This document shows, piece by piece, positions 56,401 to 64,000 of a DNA stretch of 64,000 bases. A program made the position numbers and the translations under genes. Each line of letters opens with the position of its first letter. Position 1 is the first letter of the stretch. The stretch covers positions 47,667,747 through 47,731,746 of the forward strand of contig NC_090292.1 of the NCBI RefSeq assembly GCF_037392515.1, read 5' to 3'. Under the pieces are notes generated by a model, which saw only the letters and a list, made by a program, of their open reading frames with translations, was not told the DNA's origin and searched no databases. The stretch is from Haliotis asinina. Taxonomy: Eukaryota > Mollusca > Gastropoda > Lepetellida > Haliotidae.

Positions 56401-57098
56401 TAGCCTTTTTAAAATTCCGCCTTGATGATGGAGGAACATCAGATGGAGTTATAGATTTTAATATAGTAGGGAAATGGTCACTTCCACAGAGATCATTGTG
56501 GACTGACCACTCAAACTCATTAAGTAGTGAAGAGTTTGCAAGAGACAGATCTAGAGAAGAGTAGGTGCCGGTTGCAGGGTGCAGATAAGTGCTTGAATCA
56601 TCACTGTATAAACATAAGTCATTATTGGAGATAACATCTTCCAGTATTTGACCTTTTGAGTTAGTGTTTGTACCACCCCATAGCGGGTTATGGCCATTGA
56701 GATCACCCAGTATGATACACGGCTTTGGGAGTTGATCATAGAGACCTTGCAGATCTGACTGTTGGAGTGCTGAGGAAGGCGGTATATACAAAGAGCATAG
56801 TGTAAAAGTAACGTGAAGAGTAAGTCTCACTGCAACGGCCTGGACGTTAGTTTTAAGAGCTACAGAACTATGGATAACATCTTGTTTGACGAGGATTGAA
56901 GATCCTCCAGTGGCCCTGTCACCCGAAGGGGAAAAATAATTGTATGCATCAAACTGACGTAAATTAAAAGTATCTGTCTGTTTCAGGTATGTTTCCTGTA
57001 AACAGAAAGCTGCTGGTGCAAGTCTTGGACTAATAGCTGTAGTTCATTAAGATTAGTCCTTAATCCTCTACAATTCCATTGTATTAAACTTTTGGAAA
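53417..57098 (-). pseudogene. LINE ORF2 polyprotein, nearly intact (copy F)
   Basis: About 1200 codons with one frameshift near 57025 and one nonsense codon at 55462-55460 (a Lys codon in copy C), and otherwise open for 456 and 672 codons. No ATG is seen where copies B, C and E have one. Endonuclease: IQWNCRGLR, GDLNGHNPLWGG, SLDLSLAN and GSDHFPTI. Linker: CKQARKARKKAEHYFRRHP. RT: PSWRDAIVVPIPKPG, FFDLEKAYDTTW, QGVPQGSIL and SLFVDDFNISC, an FVDD rather than YxDD box. RNase H: LFTDGSKDGG, TAEANAILTAL, IYSDSLSCLQAI and GNTMADLAAKA, with all four acidic residues. C-terminus: CILCDERVTVKHILLDC. Confidence 0.93.
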
Positions 57099-57101
57099 AA
57101 A

Positions 57102-58368
57102 CTATGGTGGGTTGATTGGGGATCTACCCCGCACTTTCTTAGAGGGCGACAAGCTATGTGCCCGAGGATGGATGTTATCAGACACATCCATATCTTCTAG
57201 TGACCCAAACTTATTACATAATTTGATCTTGTCTGACCCTTTAGGAGCTCGATTTGGTCTTGAAGTGTCTGATCTTGATTTGATCTTTGTTTTACCTGTC
57301 TGTTTCTCATTCTTCCCTGGTTGTGATCCAAGTTGAGAAACGAGAGATTGGTGCTGAGAAAAGTTCTGCTGATCAGGAAGTAAATCTGCTGTCTGTGTTG
57401 ATTGCTCAGGAGAAAGATTTTTAGGAATGTCTGTGTTTATCCATGTCAAGTCTGTTTGACAGGCATGTGACAAGGTAATGACTTGAGAAGTATTTTCTTT
57501 GGTGGTCATTTCTGATGGCTTTCTGGCGATGGAGGCATAAGTTGCACTAGTGTCCCTTGACTGTATCAACTTTTTGGCTTCAGCAAAACTAACATTACTA
57601 GTGTATTTAATCCTGTTGATCTCCATCTGCTTTTTCCAAGTGGGACAATCCTTAGAAAATGCTGAATGATTTCCATTGCAGTTGGCACATTTTTTGGAGC
57701 TACTTTCACAATCTTCTGTTACATGAGTAGTCTCAGCACAGTGAGCACATGTAACAGACAATGTGCAAGTCTTCACACCATGTCCAAACTTCTGGCATTT
57801 GAAACATCTCAGAGGATTGGGGATGTATGCATCAACAGTAACGCTGTAGTAACCTGCCCTGATTGATTTGGGTGGATTTGGCGCAGAAAAAGAAAACAGG
57901 TACGTGTTAGTTGGAACACTTTCATTGTTTTTTCGACTGGAAAATCTTTTGACATACATCACACCTTGATCCTTCATTTCCGATGCAATATCAATCTCGG
58001 TCATATCTGCAAATAGACGATCTCGGTCTCGTACAATACCTTTACTGGTGTTCAGTGTTCTATGTGCAGAGACCTCAACCGGAACTCCAACAAACGTTTC
58101 AATGGACAACAGGTTAGTTGCTTGCTGTTTTCTATTACATTCAAGTAATAAACATCCTGAATGCAAGCGTTTCACATCTTTAATATCTCCTGCTATTCCA
58201 TGGATACCTTTAGATATCGCAAATGGATTCAGCTTTAAAGGAGTATTATCAAGAGTCTCAAGGATCAGAAAACGAGGCCAGTAATCAATAGATTTGGAGG
58301 GTCGCTGTTCATCATCATCATTGTCGAGTTGGCGTTTCGTTTGTTTTGTTTGGGGTTTGGTATTCCAT
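57102..58368 (-). pseudogene. LINE ORF1, one early frameshift (copy F)
   Basis: The ATG at 58368-58366 sits in ACCATGG, but the frame shifts within the first ~20 codons. From KRQLDNDDDEQRPSKSIDYW onward it is open to the TAG at 57102. Conserved blocks are LKLNPFAISKGIHGIAGD, LHSGCLLLECNRKQQ and HRTLNTSKGIVRDRD, and knuckles CFKCQKFGHGVKTC, CAHCAETTHVTEDC and CANCNGNHSAFSKDC. QT motifs ACQTDLTW and STQTADLL follow, then LEDMDVSDN and the terminal VRGRSPINPP. The protein is the RNA-binding partner of ORF2. The second knuckle is closer to copy E than to B or C, so at least two subfamilies are present. Confidence 0.9.
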
Positions 58369-59010
58369 GGTAAGTTAGTATGAATTCGTCATCCGAGCTC
58401 CCCACCCCCTACGGAGTATCACAAGGACAATGCTAAGAGCAGGCGGGTTTCCAGCCTGCAGCATCAAGGATACCCGGATGATATACTCAAGCAGAATAAT
58501 CAGCAAGTAATTATTCCACCAGATTGGCCCATGAGCCACTGCCTTCTGGACATAGGACTCAAGGCAAGATACGAAATTTCAGTTATTAAATCGTAAAATA
58601 GATATATCATCACAAAGCCATGACAACTGACAAAAGACAAAATGGTTTCTAAAATTTTTTGCTGTAAAATTTACATGTACAGAGCTTAGCATGACCAGCC
58701 GATTGGTTGAACCGGGCCCATTCAACCTCCCGTCTAGGTGAAGTAAGGGTCGAATTGGTGTGTTGAGCAAAGGGAACGCGGTCACAGGCCCCCAGTGCCC
58801 TCAACCCCCAGACTCCCGTCCTCCACCGACACAGGGCCGCAACCCACGGCAAACAGGTTGGTGGACCAAATATACCCCCGGGTCCACAACTGGGGTGCCG
58901 GCGAGCTCTTCGCGTTACCCAGCACCCACCATGAGGAGGTGGCTCGCCACGGGTGCCGCTTTTATTATAGAACCTTGACTTATTATAGGATTGCAAATAA
59001 TGCTTGTAAC

Positions 59011-59011
<1 letters not shown>

Positions 59012-59087
<76 letters not shown>
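59012..59087. repeat. (AC)n microsatellite
   Basis: About 38 uninterrupted CA units. The long Thr/His and Val/Cys frames across it are artefacts. Confidence 0.97.
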
Positions 59088-59326
59088 GGAAGCAAACAAA
59101 CAAATTGTTAATGAATATGTATATTTGGCCCATATTACCCATTCCAGTGATTTTATTGACATTACCAGTACAATTTTATCACTCACTCCATTTATCATTT
59201 TCATTCTAAGGTTTTCACACCTTCTGTGAGCATGTAAAACGAGAACACTTCTATGTATTCAAAATCATATTATTAGATGAGGTATAGAGGACAACATAAC
59301 CTGATTCTCCTTTCTCCGTTTTCAAG

Positions 59327-59399
59327 GTTCCATCTGGTATGTGCAATGCAGGTCAACGATATTTGAAGACTCGATCTGGAAAAGAGGTTTGTGTACAAG
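59327..59399 (+). CDS. Possible short internal exon (weak)
   Basis: A pyrimidine-rich acceptor (ctcctttctccgttttcaag) precedes 59327 and a GTAATA donor follows 59399. The enclosed 73 bp read VPSGMCNAGQRYLKTRSG and KEVCVQ in phase 0. The two cysteines and small size would suit a linker between extracellular domains, and its phase fits the donor of the PAN-like exon at 49644. This rests only on splice-site appearance and openness. Confidence 0.3.
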
Positions 59400-60667
59400 G
59401 TAATATCCAGTCTTTTTAATATTATTGCTCATATACTCACCTAACATGATTCGAGGCTCTTCATCTATTATCAGTGTATGTATTTGCCATGACATTTTTT
59501 GTCATATTTTATGCTTTCGGAATATGCTACACCAATGCACATAACTTAGCCCTGATACAAATGGTGGCAAAAAAAACCCTTAGATCGGAGACTAAAATTA
59601 AATATGTGAGTAACAATGTTACTTTATATCTGTGGCCAGCACTAAACTCGAGCCAGTTACAAGCTGAAAACATTTGAGACCAATGAATCAAGTCCCTGTT
59701 CATCTTGAGACTAGCCTAAAAGAAGGAGCTTCAAGACGTCTTTTTATCAGTGATCAATGATACATTGATAGTGCTCTAATTCACCTTACAACTGAGGCCA
59801 TGTTACCTTCGAAAACAATTCAAGCACACTAATGGTAGAGGCCAATGATGCAATACATTTTTCCTATGTTAACTTTACATCCGAGAAAGACAATAGCCGT
59901 AAACAGCTGCGAGTTTTGTTGTCAACTTCAGCTTCAACTTACAGAGGTGCTTCTTGATCACTTTGTGTCTGAGACCAGTGTTAACGAAATGGAGTTATGA
60001 GTTCAACTCATATTTCCGAGCTAAACTCATAGCTCAGAAAAAAACTCCAGCAATGTGACATGAGGCCAAAGATAAATGCATAGTCTTCATATTCAGTATT
60101 ATACCCGTTTGGTTTGAAATTGAAATGAGAATGATGAATGATTAAGTAAAATTGGGAAATTGATGTATTACATGGCTGGGAAAGTGCTGGTGGAGCAGCA
60201 CCACCTCTTTCCTGACCAGTAGAGTGCATCTAAATACATCAAGGATTACATTCAGTCTCATTCATGTTATCAGTCTCGTAATCAGAATCGCCCGTGACGT
60301 CACCTAACGTCGCCACTATGGAAGGAGCGGAAGCTGCAAGCCAGCCATTACATAACCAGTAGCTTCTTTCTATATCACCTCCACTTTGTCCTCTTCATCA
60401 ACTGTACAGCTGTTTCAACATCTAGTAGTTTGCCGATTGGCATGCAACATCACCAATGGCAATGTCCCAAATAACTCGACAGCTTTAAGATCACAGTTAT
60501 AAGATGGGACTCGTAAAGCAGTGTGATTCTGACTTCTCATGTAATTGTCCAAATTGTGTCAAAAATGATGGAACGAACTCGGACCATTCCCCGTTCTCAC
60601 CATTGCATACATTATATGAACGGTTATCTCTTTCGGTGAACGTTCCTGTAAGAGCATTCAACTTACA
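59400..60667. other. No gene recognised
   Basis: The frame at 59474-59677 starts with a hydrophobic run but lacks further support. No repeats were recognised. Confidence 0.4.
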
Positions 60668-60830
60668 TACCCTAGCAAAGTGACAGGCCACACCACGTGA
60701 GCGACTCGTGTAGGACGAAATTACTTGTAAAAGTGTTTGGCCTAGATACCCTAGCCAAGTGAGATGTCGCACCATGTGAGTGACAAGAGAATATGTAAGA
60801 GAATCGTTCTTGTTAGAGTGTTTGACATAG
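60668..60830 (+). repeat. Two-unit tandem duplication (~80 bp)
   Basis: The block taccctagcaaagtgacagg, then ccacaccacgtgagcgac, is followed after ~80 bp by taccctagccaagtgagatg, then tcgcaccatgtgagtgac. Each is followed by a related tail (agtgtttgg / agtgtttgac, then catagatac / cctagatac). Confidence 0.65.
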
Positions 60831-60838
60831 ATACTTAA

Positions 60839-61310
60839 TCACCAGTGTGTATGTGAGTTTACAACCACCCTGTCACTTACACGAATTTTGTCTCCGCAAT
60901 GGTCTTTATGGACCTCTATGATGGCTTTGCAGACCTCTAGGAAGAACTTACTTCTGAAGTTGTACTGACTTGCATAAGAATAACCCAGTGGCTTGGAAGC
61001 TGAGAGTGATCGCCAGCTTGGTCCCACCTCCAGCAGTTCTCTCGTAAATGTGGTCTTCTTCTCAAGATGAGGGGCTACCTTCTCCACAATCTCCAGGAAC
61101 AAGGCGGTGAAAATTCTCTAGTGATGCCTGTAGTCTATCCTTGTGAATAGACACCTGTTCGTTCCTGTATTATGAGTCTGTTCTCTTCTGTTCAGCATCT
61201 TGTAGATCCACCACAATGCATGAAGCTGGTGCTGATGCCTGCTATTTTCATAGTCTGGCGTCTGGACAAGCTTTAAGGCGGGACCAAATAATGCCACGAC
61301 TGTTTCACAT
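60839..61310 (-). pseudogene. PIF/Harbinger transposase N-terminal relic
   Basis: In one minus-strand frame, broken by a stop at 61120-61118, the protein reads LFLEIVEKVAPHLEKKTTF, YASQYNFRSK and FLEVCKAIIEVHKDHC. Order and wording fit the region before the DDE core of Harbinger transposases ('...EIVERVTPRLEK...LQYGFR...VPEVCEAII...'). That comparison is from recalled family patterns. Residues between KKTTF and YASQYNF are decayed or partly deleted, and the DDE catalytic core is absent. It ends just before the 3' tail of LINE copy L. Confidence 0.6.
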
Positions 61311-61330
61311 ATGTGTGAAGTGAGTGTGTG

Positions 61331-62243
61331 GTGAGTGAGTGAGTTAATATTTAACCTCACATCAGCAATATTTTAGCCATATCGTGACGAGAACAATTTG
61401 ATATTGAAACGAAATATGTATACATTAAAAACCTATCGACAAAGGACAGTAAAACAGCTAGAATATCACAGAAAAGAATGTAAAACTAGAAACAATAACT
61501 GAAACAATTTATCTATAGAGGACAATACAATATGAAAGTGGGCTATAGATTGCTAACAACTGAAGGTCGATCACCATAGATGGCACCATGGGGACTTACA
61601 GTACCTTTGCTTCCTGCATGGACCCGAGATGGATTTACATCCTCCCCTCAGCCGACAGCAATTTGTGAAATCTAGCCATACAATACAAAGACACTTATTA
61701 TACGATTAAAAAAATGGAAATTCAGAATTTACTTTGAATGATTGTGGTCTTACGTACCCTCTCAGGAGGACAACAATTTTATAGTACTTCAACCCCCTTC
61801 GAGGATACAGCCACTAACAAGCACAGTTACGAATTTAAACTTCCAATAATAAAATATTTACCTACTTACAATTCAGCTCATAAATCTAAATCTTTTAAAA
61901 ATGCAATGATTAAATGAGAACTTGCGTTATTCAAAAGATCCTTCATAGTTTGTGAATTAAAATACTCATCCTTTGTGATGGAATATTCAACACAGTCAAG
62001 CAGGGCATGCTTGACAGTGATTCTTTCATCACAAGGGATACAAAACGGAGGATCCTCACCTTTAAGCAAATATTTATGTGTATATTTTGTGTGGCCAATG
62101 CGACATCGCCGCATGATTACCTCTTCAAATCTGGACTGACAAACCAAGTAGGTGTAACCAATATAAGGTTTTATTACATACAATTTATTAATGCCACTTG
62201 GGTGTCCCACTTCCTCTACATCATATCACGGATATAAGATCTA
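61331..62243 (-). mobile_element. 5'-truncated LINE (copy L): 3' UTR and ORF2 C-terminus
   Basis: The tail is at 61331 (gtgagtgagtgagttaatat), followed by the 3' UTR to 61870 and then an open 110-codon stretch (61878-62210) with CQSRFEEVIMRRCRIGHTKY, CIPCDERITVKHALLDC and YSITKDEYFNSQTMKDLL. It ends in the last part of RNase H at about 62243, where a fold-back arm begins. Confidence 0.88.
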
Positions 62244-62247
62244 ATTA

Positions 62248-62377
62248 GGAGATAAACATCATGTGTTGGCCAATTTCCGGGTGTTACTGAGTATTTGAAG
62301 CACGGGAATGCTTAGAGGTTTAAATAAATAAATAGCTTATCGAAATTCTTAAATGATTCAATTGATGGGTCGTTATT
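62248..62377 (+). mobile_element. One arm of the fold-back element, continuing into LINE RT
   Basis: gataaacatcatgtgttggc at 62251 through gcttagaggtttaaataaat and ttaaatgattcaattgatgg matches the reverse complement of 7896-8025 almost base for base. In the 7.8 kb copy the LINE-derived part is ~40 bp and is followed by the opposite arm. Here it runs on into more than 1.1 kb of reverse-transcriptase sequence and no second arm was found. Confidence 0.78.
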
Positions 62378-63505
62378 TGTGGATGATTTTAATCTTTTTT
62401 GTCATGGTGAAAATATGTATACCACTGAACGGCAACTGCAGTTGTGTTTAAACAAGATTCATAAATGATGTTTTGAAAACGACTTTAAACTCTCTAAATC
62501 AAAAACTAACTGCATACATCTTTGTCGTAAATACAAACCACATAAACACCATGAACTGTCTCCAGATGGCAAGCCAATTAAAGCTGTGAAGGAAGCTAAG
62601 TTCTTGGGTCTCATTTTTAATTCACAATTAACGTTTTTAAATCATTTAAAACTAACTGCCTGAAAGCACTTGACCTGTTGAAAGTACATAGTTTCAAATT
62701 CTAAATGGGGAGGGGATCAAGCTACCCTTCTGCATCTATATCGCATCACTCGTGCGTTCCAAATCTGATAAGGCTCCATCGAAAATTGTGGAGCCTGCAA
62801 AGGCAACCTTACACTTCTGGATTCTGTCCATCACCAAGGTTTAAGACTTTGTTTTGGGTGTTTCAGGGCTTAACTATTGAAAGTCTTTACGTTGAGGCTG
62901 TTGAACCATCCCTTGAACAGCGCAGTATAAAAGTAGCTTTACAGTACGCTGCTAAATTATACTCTTAGGAGAACGTACCCCTGCCTATAACTGTGTTTCC
63001 AGTCCGCTTTATGAGGATTTATACAACAAGAAATCTTCTCTTGTTCCGACCCTATGACATAGAATTAAATGATTTCTTTCTTTGGAATGAGTTCCGCATT
63101 CAGTTGGAAAACAAAGCTCCCTCCCGTCCTCTTTCTTCTCATCCTTGGCAGTTGGTTAGCCGTAAGTGGACCTAACATTAACTTCATCTAAAAAATCAGA
63201 AACTAATGAATTACAATATAAACAAAAATATAATCAATTAAAAACTAAATATAGCAATTACAAACCCTTATTTACAGATGATTCCAAAGACGGTGGTGCA
63301 GTAGCTTGTGCCACTGTCATTGGATCGAGAAAAACATCTACTAGGATTCCACATAACAGCTCTACTTTCATTGCAGAAGCAAACGCCATATTAACGGCTC
63401 TCAAGTATATGTTCAACAACACCCTAAACATAAACAGTATATAATCCTTTCCGACTCTCATTCTTGCCTTCAGGTTATTAATAATATTTCTTGCAAACAT
63501 CTATT
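62345..63505 (+). mobile_element. LINE internal fragment (RT to RNase H), plus strand
   Basis: Starting at the FVDD region (SIDGSLFVDDFN) it continues with ERQLQLCLNKIHK, CRKYKPHK, AKFLGLIF, SLYVEAVEPSLEQRSIK, SRPLSSHPWQL, NELQYKQKYNQLKTKYSNY and the RNase H segments LFTDDSKDGGAVA and AEANAILTALKYM. Numerous stops and frameshifts break it. It ends near 63505 without a C-terminus or 3' UTR, so it did not arise by simple 5' truncation. Confidence 0.85.
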
Positions 63506-64000
63506 ACAGTGCATATATTTCCTCATATATTTTTATATTTTTCAAAAATAATTCTTAACTAAGGAAATCCGTATAGGAGCAATTACTATGCATAGTGTAT
63601 CTTGTTTATGACACAACTTATCAAGCAAAGCGTGAGGCAATTAGCAAACGCGTCCATGCCAGCCTTAACTAATTAATCACAGATGAAATTAGTGATCTGT
63701 GTCGGCACTCTCCTTTCTTCTCGGCTACATCCCATGGTCAAGCGCAGATAGGTAGGCCCATCTCAGCAGGAGCATCTATACCACCAACTAGGCCGTAATC
63801 GAAAATCAACTTTACCATCGTACCACCCTCTTTGTCTGGTCGTAAATGCCATGACCACGTATTGACAGATATTTGGATTAGCAGCTGACACAAACAGGCC
63901 ATGCCTATACCATAAAGAAAATCAAGTGTTGTTAGGTAATCATCTCCTTACCACCTACCTCGTATAGTAAACCTTGTCAGCATAAGGTAGATAACGCATA
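63506..64000. other. No gene recognised
   Basis: No exon or repeat family was recognised up to the window end, and no second fold-back arm is present. Confidence 0.4.

Larger units (their letters stand above)
52878..58957 (-). mobile_element. LINE copy F: full-length, TSD-flanked, best-preserved ORF2
   Basis: A minus-strand copy of 6080 bp. The 5' end is at 58957 (GGCACCCGTGGCGAGCCACC) and the 3' tail at 52878. It is flanked by the 14 bp GCTTTTATTATAGA at 52864-52877 and 58958-58971. Layout: 5' UTR 58957-58369, ORF1 58368-57102, ORF2 to 53417, 3' UTR 53416-52878. The long TSD and few lesions make it the youngest-looking copy in the window. Confidence 0.95.

Noticed and set aside
58649..59229. 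Open frames rich in Val-Cys or Thr-His around 59.0 kb
   Set aside because: They run through the (AC)n tract and the LINE 5' UTR and do not represent genes.
1..64000. CRISPR array, bacterial operon or phage
   Set aside because: No regular repeat-spacer structure, ribosome-binding sites or compact co-directional genes occur; the sequence is clearly animal.

Overview
The window is animal (eukaryotic) nuclear DNA, most likely from a marine gastropod mollusc. Gene density is low, the gene pieces are exon-sized with recognisable splice signals, and most of the sequence is transposon-derived. An abalone-like (Haliotis) source is suggested only by my recollection of the look of the SINEs and the LINE tail; that is inference. 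There are no bacterial operons, CRISPR arrays or genuine tRNA/rRNA genes.

The dominant feature is one family of non-LTR retrotransposons (LINEs) of the I-like group. Its architecture is a GC-rich 5' UTR of about 0.6 kb, ORF1 (Gag-like, three CCHC knuckles), ORF2 (EEP endonuclease, reverse transcriptase, RNase H, C-terminal CCHC), and a ~0.45 kb 3' UTR ending in (ACTC)n. Two full-length copies can be delimited by target-site duplications (TSDs): copy C at 15747-21831 (+, 6085 bp) and copy F at 52878-58957 (-, 6080 bp). A third, rearranged copy B (8794-14546, -) also has TSDs. Copies A (1-750), D (32188-33861, +), E (33862-35797, -) and G (29758-32187, -) are partial, and there are many 3'-end fragments. 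Only ORF1 of copy C is uninterrupted.

Smaller elements include two or three SINE types. One of them shares its 3' tail with the LINE and so was probably mobilised by it. Others are a Tc1-like DD34E transposase relic (46.6-47.5 kb), a PIF/Harbinger relic (60.8-61.3 kb), a Polinton-like PolB plus integrase relic (36.3-38.1 kb), a fold-back element that carries a piece of LINE reverse transcriptase (7.8 and 62.3 kb), and an unclassified ~650 bp repeat present at 1.6 and 50.9 kb.

Host coding evidence is sparse: a terminal ankyrin-repeat exon (5622-6001, +), two signal-peptide plus PAN/Apple-like exons (39586-39883, - and 49354-49644, +), and a few weak exon candidates at 3.9, 27.9, 29.2 and 59.3 kb. 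The most notable observations concern LINE biology: paired LC8-like QT motifs conserved in ORF1, an ATGA stop/start overlap between the ORFs, a rearranged subfamily with a duplicated 3' end, LINE insertions nested in SINEs, and the SINE/LINE shared tail.
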